Origin: Caldifarciminota bacterium
GTDB lineage: Bacteria > Hydrothermota > Hydrothermia > B15-G9
Assembly: GCA_027064565.1 (NCBI GenBank)
Contig: JAMOPK010000344.1
Location: 1-7,311 of the forward strand
Direction: 5' to 3'
Length of the DNA: 7,311 bases
Both the position numbers and the translations under genes were made by a program. A model generated the notes under the pieces. It was not told where the DNA came from, made no database searches, and worked only from the letters and a program-made list of their open reading frames with translations. This document shows positions 1 to 5,761 of this stretch, piece after piece (position 1 is the stretch's first letter; every line of letters starts with the position of its first letter).

Positions 1-1
1 T

Positions 2-169
2 GAGTTGGAAAGCTTGAGGTTCAGGGAAAAGGTCCTGGCCTTTGAGAGGCTGCGGCAGAAGGGTGGGGATAAATATGGAGAGGAATGTTGTCATTTTGAG
101 CAATTTTCTTTTCATCGTCTGAATCCACGTTTTATGAGAAGGCGTCCATATTATCCGGGCCTTGCCTGA
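2..169 (+). CDS. Possible 3' end of an unrecognised gene (partial)
   Basis: This frame is open from the left edge for 55 codons and ends at TGA 167-169; the other two plus frames hit stops at once (TGA 1-3) or within 15 bases. The first 25 or so residues are charged and helix-like (rich in E, K, R and L), with codons favouring G or C in the third position as in the neighbouring genes. The last 30 residues are less gene-like (Cys-Cys, Phe-rich, then Arg-rich) and use A/T-ending codons, so the true protein may differ or be frameshifted there. I do not recognise the family. It would converge on the Memo-AMMECR1 gene. It does not resemble the C-terminus of a radical SAM protein as far as I can judge. 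Low confidence, because only the tail is visible. Confidence 0.3.
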   Translation, partial: ELESLRFREKVLAFERLRQKGGDKYGEECCHFEQFSFHRLNPRFMRRRPYYPGLA

Positions 170-300
170 CATATGTCAATTAAGGGCTGGCTGTAAAACT
201 GCCAGGAGAGGCTGCCACCAAAAATGAGCAAAAACTCTCAAAAATATGTTCAACGATTCCGAACTACTTCGGCAGTTAGATAACGCCGTTTCCTATCGAC

Positions 301-1707
301 CTATTTGAAATCTTCGTCGCTGAACACGATAGCCTCGAAGGAGTAAATCTCGGTTGACGGGTCTCGCCAGCAGCCGGGTAAAAGTCCAGCTTTGAGGCAC
401 GTATGGTCAAGAAACGTGTCCCTGTCCCAGCTCTCCTCCACGGCCACCTGTGGCAGCAGAAGGCCTTGATACGGCCCCTTCCTGATGAGCAGGCCGTGTC
501 TGCCGACCTCGATCTCTTTGATGTCCCTGACCCTTCTGAGTGGAGTCAACACCGATACTTCATAGCTCAGGAACGGAAGCTCATCAGGTGTCACAGGGGG
601 AAACCTCGGATCGTTCAGCGCCGCCGAGACCGCCACATCCTGAACCGTTTTGTAGAGTGGTTTGAGGCCGACGATATAGCCGATGCACCCCCGCAACTGG
701 CCGTTTTTTTTCAGGGTCACAAACGCCCCCCAGGGTTCCAAGAGGCGCGGACTTGAAGGCGAAAACTCAGGTAAAGGCTTGCCTTTCACGGCAGCTTCAA
801 CGCTCCGTTTCGCTATCTCAAGTAGCTCCTTTTTATCCTCCTCTGTGAGCTGTGGGTGGTCAGATTTGTCACCGATTGCCGAGAAGGCAATGCTCGCATA
901 GCCGACGACATAGCCGACGTAATTTCCCGTGACCTCAGCAGAATTCGTGTAAGTGACAAGGACAGCGTTTGTCGCACCTATCTCCCTGAGCGTTCTGATA
1001 CCGATGGCGATTCCGCCGTAACCGCAGGCCTCGCACTTCCCCTTTTTGATGCAGAGGTAAAATTCCTCCTCATTCATATCCAGAATGTGTGTGATCGTCT
1101 CGCTGTCGCTCAATCTGCACTCCTCGTAAGAATAGCCGTGATATAGATCGGAACTCATAATGATGATCCAGTTTTTCCTGCCCTTGAGAACCCGAATCAG
1201 GGCATTCGCAGCATCTTCGATTATCTCCATCGAGACGGCGCCCACCAGAAGTGGCACTATTTTGAAATCGCTTTCAAGGATGTATTGCAAAAATGGAATC
1301 TGGACTTCGATCGAATGCTCTCTGGAATGGAACAACGTGTTGGGAAAAATCGACCTTGATGCCGAAACCAGTTCGCCCACAAGTTTATCGTCAACAGGAA
1401 CGCTTCCGAGAGGCGTTTCCCATTCACCTGACGGATATGCGGCTATCCCGGAGAAAACGGCCTGATGTGACGGGCCAAGGATTATCACTGTGTCAAATTC
1501 TTTGCCTTTCAGGAGCTTATATCCAGCAGCTGCCACCACACCGGAGTAAGCATAACCTGCGTGTGGCGAAACAAGCCCCAGAAGTTCGCCCTGAATGTCC
1601 GGCGGAGCGGGCGAGTAACTGAACAATGTGTCAAGCACTTCGACAAGTTCAGTGCTGTTGCCCGGATAAAACGCATCGGCAACAGCCGGTTTTCTTACGT
1701 TCTCCAT
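301..1707 (-). CDS. amrB: AmmeMemoRadiSam system protein B/A fusion (Memo-AMMECR1)
   Basis: A 468-residue fusion of two families. Residues 1 to about 277 are a Memo-like domain (AmmeMemoRadiSam protein B, related to LigB-type non-haem iron dioxygenases): SPHAGYAYSG at 47-56, GPSHQ at 78-82, EHSIEVQIPFLQ at 130-141 and SSDLYHGY at 185-192. His49, His81, Asp187 and His190 fit the metal-cleft ligands of human MEMO1; the human Cys244 position appears not to be conserved. After a short linker, residues 287-468 form an AMMECR1 domain (protein A) with the signature LRGCIGY at 338-344. The start ATG is set by GGAGGT six bases upstream. It lies 36 bases downstream of ahcY on the same strand, so the two are probably cotranscribed. 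Neither domain has a signal peptide or membrane segment, so it is probably cytosolic. The usual third partner, a radical SAM enzyme, is not in the window. The biochemical role is not settled; any link to SAM metabolism is inferred from the neighbour. Family assignment is confident, function is not. Confidence 0.93.
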   Translation of the reverse strand: MENVRKPAVADAFYPGNSTELVEVLDTLFSYSPAPPDIQGELLGLVSPHAGYAYSGVVAAAGYKLLKGKEFDTVIILGPSHQAVFSGIAAYPSGEWETPLGSVPVDDKLVGELVSASRSIFPNTLFHSREHSIEVQIPFLQYILESDFKIVPLLVGAVSMEIIEDAANALIRVLKGRKNWIIIMSSDLYHGYSYEECRLSDSETITHILDMNEEEFYLCIKKGKCEACGYGGIAIGIRTLREIGATNAVLVTYTNSAEVTGNYVGYVVGYASIAFSAIGDKSDHPQLTEEDKKELLEIAKRSVEAAVKGKPLPEFSPSSPRLLEPWGAFVTLKKNGQLRGCIGYIVGLKPLYKTVQDVAVSAALNDPRFPPVTPDELPFLSYEVSVLTPLRRVRDIKEIEVGRHGLLIRKGPYQGLLLPQVAVEESWDRDTFLDHTCLKAGLLPGCWRDPSTEIYSFEAIVFSDEDFK

Positions 1708-1743
1708 GATTTTACCTCCATGGTTAAGGAAACTTGCCTGAAC

Positions 1744-2994
1744 TTATGTCCCTTCACGCCAGCTTGATAGATATTTCCTCTGTTCCTCCGTCAGTTCATC
1801 TATCCTGATTCCCATAGATTCCAGCTTTCTCTTAGCAATCTCGACATCGATCTCATGAGGCAGAGTGTAAACGCGAGCCTCGAGTTCATTATGATGTTCC
1901 AGGATATATCTGGCCGCAAGTGCCTGATTCGCAAACGACATATCCATTACCGTAGGGGGATGGCCTTCGGCGGCCGCAAGGTTGACGAGCCTGCCATCGG
2001 CAAGCAGGTAAATCCTCCTGCCGTCTCTCAGTGTAAATCGGGTAACATTTGGCCTGACTTCTTCAATGGTCTCAGCAAGCTGTTTGAGAGTCTCCTTGTC
2101 GATCTCCACATCGAAATGACCCGAATTTGCGAGCACAGCGCCATCCTTGAGGTTCTCGATGGCCTCTTTCCCGATAACGTTCTTATCGCCGGTCACAGTA
2201 ACGAAAAAGTCGCCCTTTTTTGCGGCCTCAACGATGGGCATGACGTCAAAACCGTCCATCACAGCTTCAAGCGCTCTAATGGGATCGACCTCGGTGACAA
2301 TCACCCTTGCGCCCATCCCTTTCGCCCTCATGGCGACGCCACGACCACACCATCCGTATCCGCATACCACAAACGTTGAACCGGCTATAAGAAGGTTGGT
2401 CGCCCGAAGTATTCCGTCGATCGTGGACTGGCCTGTGCCGTAGCGGTTGTCAAACAGGAATTTCGTCATGGAATCGTTGACGGCTATCAGCGGATACTTG
2501 AGCACCCCTTCTTTCTCCATAGCCCTGAACCTGATGACGCCGGTCGTGGTCTCCTCCGTGCCGCCCAGAACGCCCTCCGTCAGGTTGTGTTCGTGCAGGT
2601 AAGACGTGAGGTCACCGCCGTCGTCGATGGTTATCTGTGGCTTGAAATCAGCGAGTGCTTTAATGTTCTCGTAGTAAGAATCCCTGTCTTCACCGTGCAC
2701 AGCAAAAACCGGGATCCCATAATCCTGAACCAGCGAAGCGGCGATGTCATCCTTGGTGGAAAGCGGATTGGATGCGGCAAGACGGACATCCGCGCCGCCG
2801 GCCTTGAGCGTTATCATCAGGTTGGCCGTCTCAGATGTGACGTGCAAACAGGCGGCGATACGAACGCCGTCAAGCGGTTTTTCACGCTCAAATTCTTTTC
2901 TCAGCCTCAAAAGCACCGGCATGTGCTCGCCGGCCCATTCTATCTTTTTTCGACCTTCATCCGCAAGTGAAAGGTCCTTGACTTTGAATTCCAT
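1744..2994 (-). CDS. ahcY: Adenosylhomocysteinase (S-adenosylhomocysteine hydrolase)
   Basis: A cytosolic NAD-dependent enzyme that splits S-adenosylhomocysteine into adenosine and homocysteine, relieving product inhibition of methyltransferases. From the chosen start it has 416 residues. Visible motifs: HVTSETANL at 51-59, NPLSTKDDIAA at 76-86, DDGGDLT at 124-130, GGTEETTTG at 144-152, the active-site stretch NDSMTKFLFDNRYGTGQS at 173-190 (Lys178, Asp182, Asn183), and the Rossmann motif GYGWCGRG at 212-219. The start is ATG 2994-2992, because GGGAGG (3006-3001) lies six bases upstream; an in-frame ATG nine codons earlier (3021) has no such site. The protein stops soon after the LTEEQRKYL region and lacks the C-terminal Lys/Tyr tail of typical bacterial and eukaryotic enzymes, as in Thermotoga and archaeal forms. 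A relative in Methanocaldococcus is reported to prefer S-inosylhomocysteine, so that substrate is a real alternative. It is the first gene of a likely two-gene operon with the Memo-AMMECR1 fusion. Confidence 0.95.
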   Translation of the reverse strand: MEFKVKDLSLADEGRKKIEWAGEHMPVLLRLRKEFEREKPLDGVRIAACLHVTSETANLMITLKAGGADVRLAASNPLSTKDDIAASLVQDYGIPVFAVHGEDRDSYYENIKALADFKPQITIDDGGDLTSYLHEHNLTEGVLGGTEETTTGVIRFRAMEKEGVLKYPLIAVNDSMTKFLFDNRYGTGQSTIDGILRATNLLIAGSTFVVCGYGWCGRGVAMRAKGMGARVIVTEVDPIRALEAVMDGFDVMPIVEAAKKGDFFVTVTGDKNVIGKEAIENLKDGAVLANSGHFDVEIDKETLKQLAETIEEVRPNVTRFTLRDGRRIYLLADGRLVNLAAAEGHPPTVMDMSFANQALAARYILEHHNELEARVYTLPHEIDVEIAKRKLESMGIRIDELTEEQRKYLSSWREGT

Positions 2995-3000
2995 TTCTGT

Positions 3001-3006
3001 CCTCCC
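3001..3006 (-). promoter_or_regulatory. Ribosome binding site that fixes the ahcY start
   Basis: On the minus strand this reads GGGAGG, six bases before ATG at 2994-2992. It sits inside the reading frame extended from the upstream ATG at 3021, which argues that translation starts at 2994 instead. Confidence 0.8.
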
Positions 3007-3014
3007 ATGTTTAA

Positions 3015-3046
3015 CCGCCATCTAACATCAAGCGACGATTCGGCGG
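3015..3046 (-). other. Small hairpin in the ahcY leader
   Basis: CCGCC (3015-3019) and GGCGG (3042-3046) are exact inverted repeats; adjoining ATC (3020-3022) can pair with GAT (3037-3039) across a two-base bulge. The hairpin would lie in a short transcribed leader just upstream of the ahcY ribosome binding site. I see no match to the conserved core of the SAH riboswitch, so a ligand-binding role is not supported; it may only affect initiation or stability. Confidence 0.3.
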
Positions 3047-3056
3047 GATTTTCCAA

Positions 3057-3087
3057 ATTATATTGCAAAAACAGCATGTGGATTCAA
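3057..3087 (-). promoter_or_regulatory. Candidate sigma70-type promoter for ahcY and Memo-AMMECR1
   Basis: The minus strand has a perfect -10 hexamer TATAAT (3062-3057). The best -35 candidate, TTGAAT (3087-3082, four of six matches), lies 19 bases upstream, longer than the ideal 17. Transcription would start near 3050 and give a leader of roughly 55 bases before the ATG at 2994. Confidence 0.5.
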
Positions 3088-3388
3088 TTCCTGTGTGGTC
3101 CTCTGTTGACCTGCAGCAAAGGACGTTAATAATAGCGGCATGATACCTACAGGGCTTCTGAAAAAACTGGACAAAGCCTGTGATCCCAATGCGGTATATC
3201 TTCCTGGATACCTTTGAGGGAAACAATTGAGCTTATTGAATATTTCCTAACACATTGAAAGCACATATCTTGTGTCTTCCTTCCTCGCCTATCCCCTACT
3301 ACCTATTTGCATTCTCTATCCTCTGTGCGCCAACAAAATGGAAAAAAGATATGAAAAAAACGTCAACACCTTCCCTTTGCTCGTCAGC

Positions 3389-3417
3389 TTGACATAAAAT
3401 TGGTGTGGAACTAACTT
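3389..3417 (+). promoter_or_regulatory. Candidate promoter for dnaJ-mazG
   Basis: A perfect TTGACA (3389-3394) is followed after 17 bases by TAACTT (3412-3417), a weak -10 with three of six matches. An alternative -10 is TAAAAT (3395-3400, five of six) with a poor -35 TTCCCT (3371-3376) at 18 bases. With the first pairing, transcription starts near 3424, downstream of the possible GTG start at 3405, which supports the ATG at 3453. Confidence 0.45.
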
Positions 3418-3436
3418 TTTCACTTCCCGAAACTCT

Positions 3437-3442
3437 GGAGGG
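3437..3442 (+). promoter_or_regulatory. Ribosome binding site that fixes the dnaJ start
   Basis: GGAGGG ends 10 bases before ATG 3453-3455. This is a slightly long but acceptable spacing, and the ATG gives the standard DnaJ N-terminus MAKKDYYEILGV. The in-frame GTG at 3405 would add 16 residues unlike any DnaJ I know. Confidence 0.65.
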
Positions 3443-3452
3443 CAAAACAAAA

Positions 3453-4553
3453 ATGGCCAAAAAGGATTATTATGAAATCCTTGGGGTTCCAAGGAACGCT
3501 TCGCAGGAAGAAATCAAGCGGGCGTATCGGCGCCTTGCGATGCAATACCATCCCGATCGGCATCCACCCGAAAAGAGAAAATGGGCCGAGGAAAAATTCA
3601 AAGAAATTTCCGAAGCCTATGAGGTGCTTTCAGATCCCGAAAAGAGAAAGCAATACGACATGTATGGCCAATCCCCTTATGACACAACCGGATTCTCATG
3701 GGAAAATTTCACCAGAATGGAGGATATCTTCGATTTGCTCAAAGATTTTGGATTTTTCGGTGACTTTTTCAGGGACATATTCGGCAACGCATGGAGGCAA
3801 ACCACCCGCACAGGCTATCAGACTGCTCAGCGTCCCGGCACCCGCAGGGGAGAAGACATCTCCGTCAATCTGGAGCTTACGCTTGAGGAGATAGCCAGAG
3901 GCGTCGAGAAACAGATTCGAATCCGCCGCTATGAGCCGTGTCCTGAATGCGCGGGCAAGGGTTCAAAAACCGGAGGCTGGCAGACCTGTCCCACATGTCA
4001 CGGCACCGGCTACGTGGAAAGGTTCACGAGGCACGGTTTTATAACTTTTGCCCAGAGGTCACCGTGCCCGACCTGCGGCGGCAAGGGATATGTCCTGAAG
4101 GAGCCATGTCCCGTTTGTCACGGCACTGGCAGAGTCATGAAAGAGGTCACGCTATCCATCAGGATACCGCCGGGCGTCAAAGGCGGCCAGACCTTGAAAA
4201 TCACCGGCGAAGGCCATGTAGGCGAGCTCGGCGGCCCGCGTGGCGACCTTTACGTCAACATTATCGAAAAGAAGCATCCGGTTTTCACCCGCCGCGACCG
4301 CGACCTCTATGCTGAAGTTGAAATTCCGGTCTCAATGGCCGTTCTGGGCGGCAAGGTGGAACTTAAGGACCTGCACGGCAAAACCGTAACCGTTAAGATC
4401 GAGTCCGGGACACAGCCCGGCACCGTGTATCGCATACCGGGCAGGGGTATCAACGGCGGTGACCTCTACGTCAAAGCTGTGGTGAAGATTCCGCACAAAC
4501 TCTCAAAAGACGCCCGTAAACTCTTTGAAAAGCTGAGGGAAATGGGACTATGA
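3453..4553 (+). CDS. dnaJ: Chaperone protein DnaJ (type I Hsp40)
   Basis: Cochaperone that binds unfolded proteins and stimulates the ATPase of DnaK in the cytosol. From ATG 3453 it has 366 residues, slightly short for the family. Domains in order: J-domain at about 5-70 with the HPD motif at 33-35; a linker at about 73-132; a zinc-binding domain at about 163-228 with all four CxxCxGxG motifs (CPECAGKG, CPTCHGTG, CPTCGGKG, CPVCHGTG), starting at Cys163, Cys179, Cys205 and Cys219; then the beta-rich substrate-binding C-terminal domains ending LREMGL. The linker is unusual: it is poor in glycine and rich in phenylalanine, and holds two DIF motifs (91-93 and 108-110). The gene overlaps mazG by four bases (ATGA), so the two are translationally coupled. 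No dnaK, grpE or hrcA is seen here. Because it keeps the zinc domain it is a full DnaJ rather than CbpA. Confidence 0.96.
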   Translation: MAKKDYYEILGVPRNASQEEIKRAYRRLAMQYHPDRHPPEKRKWAEEKFKEISEAYEVLSDPEKRKQYDMYGQSPYDTTGFSWENFTRMEDIFDLLKDFGFFGDFFRDIFGNAWRQTTRTGYQTAQRPGTRRGEDISVNLELTLEEIARGVEKQIRIRRYEPCPECAGKGSKTGGWQTCPTCHGTGYVERFTRHGFITFAQRSPCPTCGGKGYVLKEPCPVCHGTGRVMKEVTLSIRIPPGVKGGQTLKITGEGHVGELGGPRGDLYVNIIEKKHPVFTRRDRDLYAEVEIPVSMAVLGGKVELKDLHGKTVTVKIESGTQPGTVYRIPGRGINGGDLYVKAVVKIPHKLSKDARKLFEKLREMGL

Positions 4554-5344
4554 GCAGCAAAGAACCGGAATTCAAGGGACTTGAAGGCGTTTACAAACTT
4601 GTGGCAAGATTGAGGGCGCCGAACGGTTGTCCATGGGACAGGAAACAGACAAACGAATCTCTCAAATACAACCTGATAGAGGAATCTTACGAATTGTTAG
4701 ACGCTATCGAGCGCAAAGATGACAGGGCCATTGCTGAAGAGTTGGGCGACATCCTGTTTCTTGTCCTCATGCATATACGGATAGCCGAGGAGGAAGGCAG
4801 GTTTACCCTCGACGATGTCACCGACGGAATAATCCAGAAGATGATCAGGCGGCATCCGCACGTTTTCGGCGAGGTCAGAGTTGAATCCCATGATGAAATC
4901 CTTCAAAACTGGGAAAAGATCAAGCGGAAAGAGCGAAAAAGCATCTTTGAAGGCATAAGTTTCGGCATGCCTGCCCTGCTCCTTGCTCAGAACGTCGGGG
5001 AGAAAGCGCGGCGCGTCGGTTTCGACTGGCCCTCGCCGGAGGGCATTATCGACAAAATCAGGGAAGAATTGGACGAATTCTTGGAAGCAAAGGCCCATGG
5101 TGACAGGGAAAAGATCGAGGAGGAGTTCGGTGATGTCCTTTTCTCCCTTGTCAACCTTGCCCGCCATCTCGGAATTGACGCTGAGGGCGCACTCCGAAAA
5201 ACCGTCAGGAAATTCGTCGAGAGGTTCCAGCAGATAGAAGCTGAGGCGAGAAGGCGTGGCGTTGACATCGAAAAAATGAGCCTCGAGGAGATGGATGCTA
5301 TCTGGGAGTCCGCCAAGAGCAACCCGTCGTCCACCAAAAGTTGA
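4550..5344 (+). CDS. mazG: Nucleoside triphosphate pyrophosphohydrolase MazG
   Basis: Hydrolyses NTPs and dNTPs to the monophosphate and pyrophosphate, clearing abnormal nucleotides; in E. coli it also lowers ppGpp under starvation. At 264 residues it matches the full-length two-domain form. The N-terminal MazG domain has CPWD at 27-30 and the metal-binding pattern EESYE at 44-48 followed by EELGD at 63-67. The C-terminal domain repeats it: EELDEF at 172-177 and EEFGD at 191-195. All expected acidic residues are present in both halves, so neither domain looks degenerate. RRHPHVFG at 100-107 and VGFDWP at 156-161 are also typical of the family. The start ATG overlaps the dnaJ stop as ATGA, with GAGG upstream inside dnaJ, indicating coupled translation. 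Pairing with a chaperone suggests a stress or housekeeping operon; this is inference. Confidence 0.95.
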   Translation: MSSKEPEFKGLEGVYKLVARLRAPNGCPWDRKQTNESLKYNLIEESYELLDAIERKDDRAIAEELGDILFLVLMHIRIAEEEGRFTLDDVTDGIIQKMIRRHPHVFGEVRVESHDEILQNWEKIKRKERKSIFEGISFGMPALLLAQNVGEKARRVGFDWPSPEGIIDKIREELDEFLEAKAHGDREKIEEEFGDVLFSLVNLARHLGIDAEGALRKTVRKFVERFQQIEAEARRRGVDIEKMSLEEMDAIWESAKSNPSSTKS

Positions 5345-5439
5345 CCTTCACTTTGAACTGAGTTTCGTCCTCCAAAGCCTTATTGGGACTTAGGCTATAG
5401 GCCTTTCACTTTGTGGTGACAAACGTAACATCCAGATTA

Positions 5440-5532
5440 TCAAAGAGTTATAAGCTGCAGCACTGTTTCAATCTCCTTGCATAACTTATCCGCCATTCCG
5501 CCTGCTGCCATCGCTTCATCAATCCTCGCCAT
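5440..5532 (-). pseudogene. Possible short ORF or 3' remnant of a gene
   Basis: The minus strand reads 30 codons from ATG 5532-5530 to TGA 5442-5440: MARIDEAMAAGGMADKLCKE and then a hydrophobic helix-like end. The composition looks protein-like (alanine-rich amphipathic helix) and the frame stays open for 14 codons upstream of the ATG, to a TGA inside the neighbouring repeat. There is no clear ribosome binding site and I recognise no family. It could be the tail of a decayed gene, a small protein, or chance. Confidence 0.2.
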
Positions 5533-5564
5533 CTCACACGAGGTATCCTTTACTCCATGCCCAT

Positions 5565-5634
5565 CTCTGTGTGTTCACCGTGTCCCTGTGTGATTTTTAT
5601 TTCGTTTTCACACGGAGACACAGAGAAATAAAAA
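5565..5634. repeat. CTCTGTGT/ACACAGAG-type palindromic repeat
   Basis: A compound inverted repeat. GTGTCCCTGTGTGA (5580-5593) pairs with TCACACGGAGACAC (5608-5621) over 14 positions, with one G-T pair and one mismatch, around a 14-base loop. Competing pairings also exist: CTCTGTGT (5565-5572) with ACACAGAG (5618-5625), and TTTTTATTTC (5594-5603) with GAAATAAAAA (5625-5634), the last an exact 10-base match. Similar CTCTGTGTCTCCGTGTGA-like sequences recur as dispersed intergenic repeats in genomes of several bacterial phyla, so a multicopy element is likely, but only one copy lies here. Confidence 0.6.
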
Positions 5635-5673
5635 TTTCTATCACAAACAAAACGGCAAATAGCCCCCGTCAAA

Positions 5674-5703
5674 TTGACGCATGCACTAATTCCGCAATAA
5701 AAT
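5674..5703 (+). promoter_or_regulatory. Candidate sigma70-type promoter of the por operon
   Basis: TTGACG (5674-5679, five of six) and TAAAAT (5698-5703, five of six) are separated by 18 bases. The -35 is overlapped by a perfect 11-base palindrome GTCAAATTGAC (5668-5678) that could be an operator. Transcription would start near 5710 and leave a leader of about 115 bases before porG. Confidence 0.55.
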
Positions 5704-5728
5704 AGGGACATAATAATGGTTCTCAATC

Positions 5729-5761
5729 TCCCTGAGGTGACTGGATAATCCACCGAAGGGA
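5729..5761 (+). other. Leader hairpin with tandem G-A mismatches upstream of porG
   Basis: TCCCT (5729-5733) pairs with AGGGA (5757-5761) and GGTG (5736-5739) with CACC (5751-5754). The two helices are joined by a symmetric internal loop of GA (5734-5735) facing GA (5755-5756), the arrangement that forms stable sheared G-A pairs in RNA. The 11-base loop carries ACTGGAT, which recurs at 5777-5783. It lies between the por promoter and porG, in the expected transcribed leader. No known riboswitch class is convincingly matched. Confidence 0.4.

Larger units (their letters stand above)
2995..3452. other. Divergent intergenic region between ahcY and dnaJ
   Basis: These 458 bases hold no convincing gene. 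They contain the ahcY ribosome binding site, leader hairpin and promoter on the left, and the dnaJ promoter and ribosome binding site on the right. In the middle, 3150-3180 can form an imperfect stem (CAGGGCTT with AAGCCTG, one bulged base), without a following T-run on either strand. No CIRCE element (the inverted repeat bound by HrcA) was found upstream of dnaJ. The region is clearly more A+T-rich than the genes on either side. Confidence 0.7.

Noticed and set aside
255..276. Hairpin CCGAA-CTAC-TTCGG (259-272) as a terminator for the Memo-AMMECR1 gene
   Set aside because: The stem is only five base pairs, and on the minus strand the T-run follows about 15 or more bases later, too far for an intrinsic terminator.
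3007..3060. An SAH riboswitch upstream of ahcY
   Set aside because: The expected leader is only about 55 bases and shows a simple hairpin, without the conserved core and pseudoknot of that riboswitch.
3011..3226. A 71-codon minus-strand frame upstream of ahcY
   Set aside because: It overlaps the ahcY promoter and leader, has cysteine- and isoleucine-rich content with no recognisable domain, and no good ribosome binding site. It is most likely a chance open frame in A+T-rich DNA.
3405..3452. A GTG start at 3405 giving a 382-residue DnaJ
   Set aside because: The added 16 residues are unlike DnaJ N-termini, the ATG at 3453 has GGAGGG upstream, and the best promoter would start transcription after 3405.
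4697..5167. A 156-codon minus-strand frame inside mazG
   Set aside because: It lies fully within mazG, whose two catalytic domains are intact on the plus strand.
5736..5761. Resemblance of the por leader (GTGACTGG, CCACCG) to the ZTP (pfl) riboswitch core
   Set aside because: The short matches are there, but the downstream conserved pseudoknot segment (CCGCCUGGGC type) is missing and the surrounding helices do not fit. porG is also not a purine or folate gene.
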